64,000 nucleotides of DNA, taken from positions 434,001 through 498,000 of the forward strand of contig CAVWIZ010000004.1 in NCBI GenBank assembly GCA_963755195.1. The letters run 5' to 3'. A program made the position numbers and the translations under genes. Positions 26,064 to 34,059 of the stretch are shown one piece after another. The first letter of the stretch is position 1, and each line of letters starts with the position of its first letter. Below the pieces are notes generated by a model. That model was not told the DNA's origin. It saw only the letters and a program-made list of their open reading frames with translations, and searched no databases. This stretch comes from CAVQJU01 sp963755195 (lineage in GTDB: Bacteria > Acidobacteriota > Vicinamibacteria > Vicinamibacterales > CAVVIG01).

Positions 26064-27854
26064 TTAGTTGAGCGCGAACACAAACAGATAGCTCGAATTC
26101 TGCAGCTTGTCCCAGTTCACCGGGTGCAGATGGCGGCCGCCCGACTGGACGGCGAGGTACTGCTTCGGTCCGACGGCGTACGTGACCGGCGCCCCCTTGA
26201 GCGGCGTGCCGACGTTGAAGCGCCAGAGCTCTTCCAGCGTCTCGTCGTTGTACGCCACGATCCAGCCGTCCTGGAGCGCCGTGAACACGACGCCGCCCGC
26301 CGTGTCGGTGGCGCCGGACCGGATTTCGATGTCGGTGACGGCCTTCGCGACCACCTTGTGGTTGACCGCGTCGAACGCCGTGAGCGCGCCGTAGTAGAGG
26401 TCGCTCGTGTACTTGCGCGCCTGGCTGGTCTTCGGATCGATGCCGCCGTCCTTCGAGAGGACGCCGACCGCCGCGCCGTTCTGGGAGAAGCACCCTTCAG
26501 TGCCGACGCCGTACGCGATACCTTTCACGGGGTTGTATGCGAGCGGCTGATGCGACACGCCGCCGTGCCACGTCGGGCATGTCCGCTTCATGCCGTCGCC
26601 GCGCAGCGCGCGCGCTTCCTCGTTGTACTTCTGGACGTCGAACGCCGCACTGTACTCGACCGGCTTGCCGGTCGTCTGATTGATGCCTTTCGTCCAGTTC
26701 AGGTCGTTGACGTACTTCTCGGCCTTGATGAACTTTCCATTCGTGCGATCGAGCGAATAGAAGAACCCGTTGCGCGCGAAGTGGCTGACGACTTTGCGCG
26801 TGGCGCCGCCAATTTTCGCGTCGTAGAGCATGTGGACGCCAATCTCGTCGAAGTCCCACGAGTCGTTCGGCGTGTACTGGAAATGCCAGGCGAGCTTTCC
26901 CGTCTCGACATCGAGCGCGATGACGGAGTTCGTGTAGAGGTTGTCGCCCGGGCGGAACTGCGGGTCGTAAATCGGATAGGGGTTGCCGGTGCCGACGATA
27001 TAGAGATGTGTGGCCGGATCGAACGACCCGGTCTGCCAGATGCCGCCGCCGCCCGTCTTCCACGCGTTGTGATCGTCCTTCCACGACTCGCTGCCGGGAT
27101 CTCCAGGCTTCGGCACCGTGTAGAAGCGCCACAGCTCTTTGCCGTCCTTGACGTCGAGCGCCGCGACCCAGCCGCGCGTGCCCGCGTCGCCGGCGCCGTT
27201 CTGGATGATGACCTTGCCGTCGGCGACGAGCGGCGCCGTCAGGAACTTTTCCTGCCCGCCGAACTCGGTCTTGGCGGCGATCTTCTTGTCCCACAGGATC
27301 TCGCCGTTGTCGCGGTTGATGGCGATGACGCGGCCGTCGGGAAGATTCGCGACGACTTTGTCTTCCCACAGCGCGATGCCGCGCGTTCTCGGCGCGTTGC
27401 CTTCGTGCTTGACGCCGGGATCGCACACCCACTCGAACTTCGCGTAGCCGGGATTGCGCGCGTCGATCTTGTAGACCGTGCCCCACCCGTCCGACGTGTA
27501 CATGTACCCGTTGTCGATGAGCGGGTTCACTTCGTTCTCGGGGCCGTTCTGCCCGACGTCCTGCATGCCGCCGAGCGCCAGTGTCCACACCATCCGAAGG
27601 TTCTTCACGTTGTCGCGGTTGATCTGCGTGAGCTTGGAGTACCGCGTCGACCCGTAGTCGCCGTTCATGAGCAACCAGTTCTGCGGCTCGTTCTGCGCGT
27701 TGATGAGCCGGTCGCGGTTGACCGTCAGCGTGTAGTCGGCAGCAAACGCCACCGCCGCAAGGGCCGCGGCCGCAGCAACCGCGAGCGCTGCCGCCGAGAT
27801 CCGGATGATGGCCGGTCTGCGAAATCGCATGCTGTTCCTCATAAGTCGTGACAT
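26064..27854 (-). CDS. PQQ-dependent methanol/ethanol-family dehydrogenase
   Basis: Periplasmic eight-bladed propeller of 596 residues oxidising a primary alcohol. A signal anchor (AALAVAAAAALAAVAFAAD) is followed by WLLMNGDYGSTRYSKLTQIN, the usual first blade. Metal-site segments are GAGDAGTRGW (Asp where Glu is usual), VGTGNPYPIYDP (Asn) and SWDFDEIG. In the last, the extra Asp two residues after the catalytic Asp is the mark of lanthanide-dependent members. The C-terminus lacks a haem motif, so it is not a quinohaemoprotein. Upstream by 30 bases lies a cytochrome-like gene, a probable electron acceptor. Confidence 0.92.
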   Translation of the reverse strand: MSRLMRNSMRFRRPAIIRISAAALAVAAAAALAAVAFAADYTLTVNRDRLINAQNEPQNWLLMNGDYGSTRYSKLTQINRDNVKNLRMVWTLALGGMQDVGQNGPENEVNPLIDNGYMYTSDGWGTVYKIDARNPGYAKFEWVCDPGVKHEGNAPRTRGIALWEDKVVANLPDGRVIAINRDNGEILWDKKIAAKTEFGGQEKFLTAPLVADGKVIIQNGAGDAGTRGWVAALDVKDGKELWRFYTVPKPGDPGSESWKDDHNAWKTGGGGIWQTGSFDPATHLYIVGTGNPYPIYDPQFRPGDNLYTNSVIALDVETGKLAWHFQYTPNDSWDFDEIGVHMLYDAKIGGATRKVVSHFARNGFFYSLDRTNGKFIKAEKYVNDLNWTKGINQTTGKPVEYSAAFDVQKYNEEARALRGDGMKRTCPTWHGGVSHQPLAYNPVKGIAYGVGTEGCFSQNGAAVGVLSKDGGIDPKTSQARKYTSDLYYGALTAFDAVNHKVVAKAVTDIEIRSGATDTAGGVVFTALQDGWIVAYNDETLEELWRFNVGTPLKGAPVTYAVGPKQYLAVQSGGRHLHPVNWDKLQNSSYLFVFALN

Positions 27855-27884
27855 GTTACATCCGGACAGCCCGATCGGCCACGT

Positions 27885-28496
27885 TCATTCCGGCCAGGTG
27901 GCCGCCGGATCGAAATTGAGGACCGACTGCACCTGCGCCGTGGGGATCATCGGCCTCAGATACGGACGGCCGACGCTCTTGTGACACGCGTAGCAGCTTT
28001 CGAGCATCGTCTTGTAGGTCGAAGCGAACTGCGCGCTGTCCTTGGCCTCGATGGCGGTCTTGACGGCGGCAAGGCTGCTCGTATCTACGCCGTCGAAGAT
28101 GCCCGAGATGTCGACGTCCTTGCCCTCGGCGTTGTTGCGGATCGTGGGCGACTTCCGGATCAGCCACTGGATGTGGCCGCGTGTCTCGTTGAAGAAGTAG
28201 AGGGCGAGCGGCCAGTTTTTCTTCCGGCCGGCCCACCACAGGTTCGTCCAGTGGAACTGCACGTCCATCATGATGTGCGAGTTCGACGGCACCAGCAGCT
28301 TGAGCTGCGCGACCTCGGCCGGCAGGCTCTCCATCGTCGGCAGCGGCGGCGGCCCGCGGCGTCCCTGTCCCTGCGGCTGCCCCTGCTTCGCGGAAACAGC
28401 CGCCACCAAACCGTGCGGCCATCCGCGATCGAGCCCGACGCCCACCACGATGCCGCACGTGAACATCACACCAAGCCACACGCTGTTCGATTTCAT
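27885..28496 (-). CDS. Membrane-anchored cytochrome c-like protein
   Basis: A 203-residue protein with an uncleaved-looking N-terminal helix (SVWLGVMFTCGIVVGVGLDR), a Gln/Gly/Pro-rich linker and a helical domain ending in the haem site SCYACHKSVGRPYLRPMIP. A haem site near the C-terminus of a helical domain resembles cytochrome c-prime-like proteins. It lies 30 bases upstream of the PQQ dehydrogenase gene and downstream of the esterase gene. It probably carries electrons from the dehydrogenases. Axial ligation cannot be settled from the sequence. Confidence 0.7.
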   Translation of the reverse strand: MKSNSVWLGVMFTCGIVVGVGLDRGWPHGLVAAVSAKQGQPQGQGRRGPPPLPTMESLPAEVAQLKLLVPSNSHIMMDVQFHWTNLWWAGRKKNWPLALYFFNETRGHIQWLIRKSPTIRNNAEGKDVDISGIFDGVDTSSLAAVKTAIEAKDSAQFASTYKTMLESCYACHKSVGRPYLRPMIPTAQVQSVLNFDPAATWPE

Positions 28497-28583
28497 GGCG
28501 CGAGCTTATGACTCGCCGGCCATATCGTCAACAGTCTGAGGCAACTCGTGCGACGCGACTTTCTTACACGTCGAGCTGAGGTC

Positions 28584-30167
28584 CTATGGCGCAGCGCAGG
28601 CGAAGCTGGCGGCCTCGTCGGTCGAGCCGGCGCCTTTGTACTGCGCGACCCGGCCGTACGGGCACAGAGGCCGCGTGCGCACCACGGCGCCGTTGGTCAG
28701 GTGCGACGCCACAATCTGCGACGGCGCGGCGCCGCGCGCCACCCACTCTTCGAGGGCGGCCATCTTGTCGAAGACGTCGGTGCCTGGTCCGCCCGCGCAG
28801 TGCGCCATGCCGGGTACCATGTAGAGCTCAATCGACTTGCCGATGGCAGCCTTGCCCGTGGTTTTCGCGACGCCGTTGAAATAGTCCACGCTGTTGAGCG
28901 CCGGCACCTGCGGGTCGGCCCAGCCGTGGTACATGAGGAGCTTGCCGCCGCGTTTGAAAAACGGCGTCAGGTTCGTGTCGGCTGAATTGAGCACGCCGGC
29001 GTCCAGCTTGATGGCGGCGTCAACGTCGGTCGCGATGTTGAATCGCCCCGCATCCCAGTTCGGGTCCTTGAACACGACGTACTTGAACGCCTCGTACGCC
29101 GTGCTGATGGGCTCGGGGCCCGCCAGGGTCGCCCAATTGGGCTCCGAGCCAGGCAGCAGCAACGCCGGAAAGATCGTGGCGCCCCCCTTCGGGCTCTTGA
29201 TCGGCGCGTACAGCACCCGCGCGGTTTCCACCTGCGCCGGAGTCAGGCAGGTCGGGCCGTCGGCGCCTTTGCACTCGATCACCTTCGGATCGAAATGACA
29301 GCGAGTCGGGTCTTCAATCACACGGTCTTTCACGCCGTCGAGCGCGTCGCAGGAGGCGAGCGCGGCGTCGTGAATCGCCGGGTACTTGTCGGGCGTGATG
29401 TAGCCGGCCTCCGTGGCGTGGGCCTGCTGATTGATGGCGATCCGCGCCCCGTGAAGCTTCATCCAGTTGACGGCGGGGGCGCCCGCGACAATCGCGTCGA
29501 AGTCGGCCGGATAGCGCTGGGCCTCGGTGATGCCCTGCCGGCCGCCGAGCGAGCACCCGTTCCAGAACGACAGCTTCGGCCCGGCGCCGTAGTAGGCGTC
29601 CACGATCGTCTTGGCTTTGACGGTCATCTCGTGAACCGCGCGGTAGCCCATGTCGATCACTTTTTCAGGATGGCCGATGGCGAAGGCCGCGGTGTTGCCG
29701 ACGTGCCCGGTGTCGGTGCTCGCGGCGGCGTATCCGGCCGTCACGGCCTGTGCGAGCGCCTGATACGAGATGACGCCGGCCCAACCGCCGTTGCCGACGG
29801 CTTGAAACTTTCCGTTCCACGCCGAGACGGGCAGCCACACTTCAATCTTGATGTCGGAGTCGTTCGACGGCGTCAGCGTCGCGGCCACGCGACAGAAGGG
29901 CGGCAGCTTCGCGTACACCTGCGCGCCGCGACCGCCACCGGCGCCGCCGCGACGAGCCGCCGGCGCCTGAAACGCGCCGGCCGCGACCGATTGCGCCGAC
30001 GTGACGTGCGCGTTCGGAAGCGCCAGGGCCGCGAGGCTGTCGCACGATACAGTCTTCAGAACCGCCTCGGCCCCCGTCCCCGTGGCCCGCACGGGAGATG
30101 TACCGAAGGATGCGACCGCGGCGAGCGAAGCCGTCAGAAACGCCGCGCGCCAGCTATTGATTTGCAT
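28584..30167 (-). CDS. Tannase/feruloyl esterase family hydrolase
   Basis: Exported serine esterase of 527 residues. A signal peptide (AAFLTASLAAVASFGTSPVR) is followed by a Ala/Gly-rich linker. The nucleophile is in NGCSLGGRQGITEAQRYPAD, the acid in YHGWADPQVPALNSVDYF and the His in MVPGMAHCAGGPGTDVFD. The flanking Cys residues next to Ser and His (CS ... HC) form the disulfide typical of this family. It should release phenolic acids or alcohols from plant esters or tannins. It heads the oxidation gene run, separated from the preceding gene by a CCCTAG-type repeat. Confidence 0.9.
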   Translation of the reverse strand: MQINSWRAAFLTASLAAVASFGTSPVRATGTGAEAVLKTVSCDSLAALALPNAHVTSAQSVAAGAFQAPAARRGGAGGGRGAQVYAKLPPFCRVAATLTPSNDSDIKIEVWLPVSAWNGKFQAVGNGGWAGVISYQALAQAVTAGYAAASTDTGHVGNTAAFAIGHPEKVIDMGYRAVHEMTVKAKTIVDAYYGAGPKLSFWNGCSLGGRQGITEAQRYPADFDAIVAGAPAVNWMKLHGARIAINQQAHATEAGYITPDKYPAIHDAALASCDALDGVKDRVIEDPTRCHFDPKVIECKGADGPTCLTPAQVETARVLYAPIKSPKGGATIFPALLLPGSEPNWATLAGPEPISTAYEAFKYVVFKDPNWDAGRFNIATDVDAAIKLDAGVLNSADTNLTPFFKRGGKLLMYHGWADPQVPALNSVDYFNGVAKTTGKAAIGKSIELYMVPGMAHCAGGPGTDVFDKMAALEEWVARGAAPSQIVASHLTNGAVVRTRPLCPYGRVAQYKGAGSTDEAASFACAAP

Positions 30168-30171
30168 GAGT

Positions 30172-30251
30172 CTCCCCTAGCCCCTAGCCCCTAGCCCCTA
30201 GTCCCCAGACCCTAGTCCCCGGCCCCGAGCCCCTAGTCCCGAGCCCCCTAG
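30172..30251 (-). repeat. GGGGCTA-type repeat, G-rich on the coding strand (copy 1)
   Basis: The plus strand shows repeats of CCCCTAG with variants CCCTAGTC and CCCGAGC; read on the transcribed minus sense strand these are GGGGCTA and GGGACTA, with more than four G-runs separated by three or four bases. It begins at the base after the stop codon of the gene at 30252 and ends just before the esterase start, so it is intercistronic. It is a G-quadruplex-type motif. Confidence 0.85.
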
Positions 30252-31034
30252 TCACTTCTCCCCGCACCTGCCGCCGGGACAGCGGTTGTTTTCCTCGCAC
30301 ACGTACTCGTACAGTCCCGCCGAATCCCATTCCGGCTTCGCGACAATCTGGAATTCCTGCGACCATGGACTCGCGAAGATCTTGGGATCGTCAATCGTCA
30401 GCTCGTACGAGAGCGCGTCCTTGCTCTTCCATTTGATTCGCTCGATCGTGTGCAAGGCGTCGCTGTGCATCCGGTATTCCTTCGAGTTGGTGTAGTAGTA
30501 GTCGTCGAGCGCCCAACGGTTGAAGTTGGTCGAGTCGATGACGAGCGTGTCGCCGTCCCAGCGGCCGACGGGATCGCCGTAAAACATCGGCTCGAGGCCC
30601 TTGCGATGCGGCCGGCCGTCGAGCGGGACGATCCGGGTCATGCGCTGGAATTCGTGCACCATCACCAGGTAGTTCTTCGTCTGGAAGAACTGCATCGCGT
30701 TGCCGGAGAGGATGCCGCCGGGGAAACCGGCCGGCATGCAGAAATCTCTCGGCTCGTCGTGTCTGGCCACGCCGGTCCGCGGCTCCAGAAATGCCTCGCC
30801 GCCGGGCTTCAAGGGCGCGAACTTCTTGCGATCGAAGACGGTCGCGTTCGACCGGCCGCGCTCGTCGCCCTGAAGGTAGGTGGGCCATTGGTAGGTGCCG
30901 GTGAAGTCCGGTTTCCCGTCCGTGGTGCGCGGGATGGTCGGTGCGCCGGCGGTCTGACCGTGCGTGGCCACATCGTAAGCGACCGCAAGCGTCATCGCGA
31001 CCATCGTCAGACGTGCGGCTTCCTTCATGTTCAT
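30252..31034 (-). CDS. Exported protein of unknown function
   Basis: A 260-residue protein of a type I recall as frequent in Acidobacteriota, without an assigned activity. A signal-like N-terminus is followed by PTIPRTTDGKPDFTGTYQWP, the characteristic opening of the group. DFCMPAGFPGGILSGNAMQF, VHEFQRMTRIVPLDGRPH and GDPVGRWDGDTLVIDSTNFN come next. Two Cys pairs occur at the end (YVCEENNRCPGGRCGEK). Its start overlaps the DUF6152 stop (ATGA), so the two are translationally coupled and probably act together. Position ahead of an esterase suggests periplasmic substrate handling, which is inference. Confidence 0.7.
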   Translation of the reverse strand: MNMKEAARLTMVAMTLAVAYDVATHGQTAGAPTIPRTTDGKPDFTGTYQWPTYLQGDERGRSNATVFDRKKFAPLKPGGEAFLEPRTGVARHDEPRDFCMPAGFPGGILSGNAMQFFQTKNYLVMVHEFQRMTRIVPLDGRPHRKGLEPMFYGDPVGRWDGDTLVIDSTNFNRWALDDYYYTNSKEYRMHSDALHTIERIKWKSKDALSYELTIDDPKIFASPWSQEFQIVAKPEWDSAGLYEYVCEENNRCPGGRCGEK

Positions 31035-31435
31035 CGTCGATCTCCCGGCGCCGTATCCTGAGCGCCGGCCGTGAGGACGTTTCGGCCGTCGGGGAACGTC
31101 ACACGGCCTCCCGAGGCGTTGTTCGAACCGTCCTTGGCGCGGAACCCCTCCACGACGACGGTTTCACCCAGCTTGAGCTGATCCTTGACGATGCCGCGGC
31201 GCATCAACTGGCCTGGGGCGCCTCCCGCAAATCCCCATCGGGTGACGCCCCCGTCCGGATTCTTCACGTCGAGGTAGAACCAGATGTGCGGATTCGTCCA
31301 CTCGACCTTCGCGATGGTGCCGGTCATTTTCACGGGCTTGGTGTCGTCGAACTCGGCGGCGAATGAATGGTGCGCGGCGACCTCGACGCCTCCGCCGATC
31401 GTGAGGCACGCCGTCAATATGAGACTCATCTTCAT
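31031..31435 (-). CDS. DUF6152-family exported protein
   Basis: A 134-residue periplasmic protein. The start MKMSLILTACLTIGGGVEVA is chosen because the signal peptide begins there. The mature part starts AAHHSFAAEFDDTKPVKMTG and contains TIAKVEWTNPHIWFYLDVKN, the hallmark of DUF6152, an OB-like domain common in Acidobacteriota. It ends with GRNVLTAGAQD. No activity is established for the family. Its stop overlaps the start of the next gene. Confidence 0.85.
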   Translation of the reverse strand: MKMSLILTACLTIGGGVEVAAHHSFAAEFDDTKPVKMTGTIAKVEWTNPHIWFYLDVKNPDGGVTRWGFAGGAPGQLMRRGIVKDQLKLGETVVVEGFRAKDGSNNASGGRVTFPDGRNVLTAGAQDTAPGDRR

Positions 31436-31544
31436 GGACGCCAGCCTTTCGTCGAGGACTCCGCAGTATTTTACGGCCAGTTGCCGCGGTTTGTGCGACG
31501 TATCGTGAGCCACGGAGGCACAGAGGGTGGCATCGTACGTGGTT

Positions 31545-32084
31545 CTAGGCGAAGCGGTGTTCGACGACCGTCGTATCGGTCGTTTTTCCGCTCACGTCCA
31601 GGTAGAGCTGGCGTTCGGTGATGGACACGGACACCTTCTCGCGCCGATCGATATGCGCGGCGACGGTTTCGATGAATCCGCGGCCGAACTCGTAGACGGG
31701 GATCTCGGCGGCCTGGTGAATCTTCTTGCCGTTCAGTTCCTCGAGGACCTTCTCGACATTTCGATGCGTGTACACGGCCGCGCGTCCGGCAAGCTTGCTG
31801 CCCCGGTGCAGCCGCTGCGCATCCGGCATGCCGACTTCGATCCAGGCCGTCACGCGGCCCGTCAGGTCGCGCACCAGCACGGCCGGTTCATCGCCCGCCG
31901 CCACACCCTCGGTGAGCGCGATGCCTTCGGTGTACTCGAGGCAGTACGCGAGAAAGCGGGTCAACATGTATTCGACGGTCTCGGAAGGCTGCCGCGCCAT
32001 CCGCAGACTGAGCGTCTCGTAGACGCCGCGATCGATGTCGGCCAGCTCGGTTTCGAAGTTGTAGATGGTTGCCGTCAGCGCCAT
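31545..32084 (-). CDS. yaeQ: YaeQ family protein
   Basis: A 179-residue protein of full family length. MALTATIYNFETELADIDRG, SLRMARQPSETVEYMLTRFL, IALTEGVAAGDEPAVLVRDL and WIEVGMPDAQRLHRGSKLAG match the conserved YaeQ core, which has a restriction-endonuclease-like (PD-(D/E)xK) fold. Its biochemical role is unsettled; in enterobacteria it was linked to RfaH-related phenotypes. ATG 32084 starts within the edge of a short-word repeat region. It lies downstream of RecQ on the same strand. Confidence 0.9.
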   Translation of the reverse strand: MALTATIYNFETELADIDRGVYETLSLRMARQPSETVEYMLTRFLAYCLEYTEGIALTEGVAAGDEPAVLVRDLTGRVTAWIEVGMPDAQRLHRGSKLAGRAAVYTHRNVEKVLEELNGKKIHQAAEIPVYEFGRGFIETVAAHIDRREKVSVSITERQLYLDVSGKTTDTTVVEHRFA

Positions 32085-32087
32085 ACA

Positions 32088-32182
32088 GAAAGTTCAAAGC
32101 GCAAAGTGCAAAGTCGAAAGTAAGTACCGAAGTGTACTTTGAACTTACTTTCCAACTTTGCCCTTTGTACTTTCAACTTTCA
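32088..32182 (-). repeat. Short-word repeat island, AAAGTNNN type, in inverted arrangement
   Basis: Words such as GCAAAGT, GCAAAGTC and GAAAGTAAG (32097-32125) are followed by ACTTTGAA, CTTACTTTCC and GTACTTTCAACTTTC (32135-32180), the same words on the other strand. The region could fold into a long imperfect hairpin. The last two codons and stop of RecQ lie inside it. Confidence 0.75.
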
Positions 32183-33999
32183 CCTGTGCCTCGAATGGCT
32201 GCAAGGAAAGTTGCGCCCAGGTCGTCGGCCTTTCGCGCGCCGATGCCTTTGACCGTCAGCAGCGCGTCGATCGACGTTGGCCGGAGCCGGGCCATCTCCC
32301 TGAGCGTGGCATCGTGAAAGATGACGTAGGGTGGCACGCCGCGCGAGCGGGCGATCTCGAGCCGCACCGCACGCAGCCGCTCGAACAGATCGCGATCGAC
32401 ATCCTGCCACGACTCGGCCTCGACGCGCGACTTGACCCTCGGCGCGTCTTTTCTCGCCGGACGCTGCCGCGCCAGCGTCAGGCCCGGGCAGGCGTTCTCG
32501 TCTCTCATCAGCGCCAGGCCCTGCGGCGTCAGCATCAGCACCGGAAACGCATCGTCGGTCTGTTGGAGCAGGCCAAGTCCGGCCAGCTGTTCGATGTAGC
32601 CGCGAATTTCGGCGGCCGACATGTCGGGCAGCAGGTTGAACGTGCTGAGCGTCTCGTGCCCTCGCGACAACACCTGCTCGGATGCGGATCCGCGCAGGAT
32701 GTTGGCGACATGCGCCGCGCCGAACCGTTGCTCGACGCGCGCCACGCACGAGAGAATCTTGCGCGCGAGCACGATGGGCGCCGCCGCGGGTTCGAGCTCG
32801 TCGAGGCAATAGTCGCAGGCCGCGCAGTCGTCTCTGCCGTACTGGTCGCCGAAGTATTCGGAGAGATGCCGGTGGCGGCAGCCGACGCTCGTCGCGTAGC
32901 GTTCCATCTGGCGAAGCAACCGTTTGGCGGCGTCGGTCAGCTCGCCGTTCTGCTCGAGCATCATGCGCCATTTCTGGAAGTCGCCCGTCGAGTAGATCAG
33001 CAGACACTCGGCCTCGAGGCCGTCGCGACCCGCCCGCCCGGACTCCTGCTGGTAGTGCTCGAGCGAGCGCGGCGCGCCGGCATGCACGACGAACCGCACG
33101 TCGGAGCGATCGATGCCCATCCCGAAGGCCACCGTCGCGACGATCACGTCGGCCCGCTCGCTCAGGAACGCATCCTGATTGCGGCTGCGCTCCGCGTCCG
33201 ACAGCCCTGCGTGATAGGGCAGCGCCGTGACGCCGGTGCCGGTCAGCCAATCGGCCAGCGCTTCGGTTTCCCGTCGCGAGACGCAGTAGACGATGCCGGC
33301 TTCGCGCCGATGGCGAGCGAACACGTCAAGGAGCTGCTTCTTGAGCGTGGCGCGAGGCAGCGCACGGTAGACGAGGTTCGGCCGATCGAACGATCCGACG
33401 AACTCGAGCGGATCGTTCAGGCCGAGCTGCGCCGAGATGTCCTTGCGGATGCGCGCCGTCGCCGTCGCGGTGTAGGCGTGCAGGCTGACGCCAGGCAGGA
33501 GTTGCCGCAGACGTCCGAGCTGGCGGTACTCCGGCCTGAAGTCGTGTCCCCACTGGCTGATGCAGTGCGCCTCGTCCACGGCGACAAAGCTGACCCGGCA
33601 CGAGGACAGCAGCGCCAGGAATCCGTCGCTGCCTTCGCCGACCAGCCGCTCGGGCGATACGTAGAGGAGGCGGTAGCGTCCCTGGCGCAGGCCCGCGATG
33701 ACGTTCGCTTTTTCGCCGGGCGCGAGGGAGCTGTTGTAGAGCGCCGCCGGCACGCCGTTGCCGACGAGCGTGTCCACCTGATCCTTCATGAGCGAGATGA
33801 GCGGGGATACGACCAGGGCAAGGCCCGGACGCACCACGGCCGGCGCCTGAAAGCACAGCGACTTGCCTCCGCCGGTCGGCAGGACGACGATCGAGTCGCG
33901 GCCCGCGAGCACCGCGTCCATCGCTTCGTGTTGCAGCGGACGGAATGTGGTGTAGCCCCAGTAGCGGGCGATGACATCCTGAAGATCCGACGGCCCCAT
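32173..33999 (-). CDS. recQ: ATP-dependent DNA helicase RecQ
   Basis: A 3'-5' superfamily 2 helicase of 608 residues. Motif 0 is FRPLQHEAMDAVLAG, Walker A VLPTGGGKSLCFQAP, motif II VDEAHCISQWGHDFR (DEAH), and motif VI ESGRAGRDG. A zinc-binding domain follows (CRHRHLSEYFGD...DDCAACDYC), then the winged helix and an HRDC domain (LFERLRAVRLEIARSRGVPP). ATG 33999 has GGAG at 8 bases; an earlier Met at 34050 is less likely. Its last codons fall in a repeat island. It is divergent from a flavoprotein gene. Confidence 0.95.
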   Translation of the reverse strand: MGPSDLQDVIARYWGYTTFRPLQHEAMDAVLAGRDSIVVLPTGGGKSLCFQAPAVVRPGLALVVSPLISLMKDQVDTLVGNGVPAALYNSSLAPGEKANVIAGLRQGRYRLLYVSPERLVGEGSDGFLALLSSCRVSFVAVDEAHCISQWGHDFRPEYRQLGRLRQLLPGVSLHAYTATATARIRKDISAQLGLNDPLEFVGSFDRPNLVYRALPRATLKKQLLDVFARHRREAGIVYCVSRRETEALADWLTGTGVTALPYHAGLSDAERSRNQDAFLSERADVIVATVAFGMGIDRSDVRFVVHAGAPRSLEHYQQESGRAGRDGLEAECLLIYSTGDFQKWRMMLEQNGELTDAAKRLLRQMERYATSVGCRHRHLSEYFGDQYGRDDCAACDYCLDELEPAAAPIVLARKILSCVARVEQRFGAAHVANILRGSASEQVLSRGHETLSTFNLLPDMSAAEIRGYIEQLAGLGLLQQTDDAFPVLMLTPQGLALMRDENACPGLTLARQRPARKDAPRVKSRVEAESWQDVDRDLFERLRAVRLEIARSRGVPPYVIFHDATLREMARLRPTSIDALLTVKGIGARKADDLGATFLAAIRGTGES

Positions 34000-34059
34000 G
34001 GGTGGTCTCCATTGTAATTTCTTCTTTGTCGAAACCGCCGAAGCGTTCAAGACTTACTG

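Noticed and set aside
25401..27851. Plus-strand 816-codon open frame
   Set aside because: Antisense to the PQQ dehydrogenase and 2Fe-2S subunit; no domain and biased composition.
32158..34017. Plus-strand 619-codon open frame
   Set aside because: Exact antisense shadow of RecQ.
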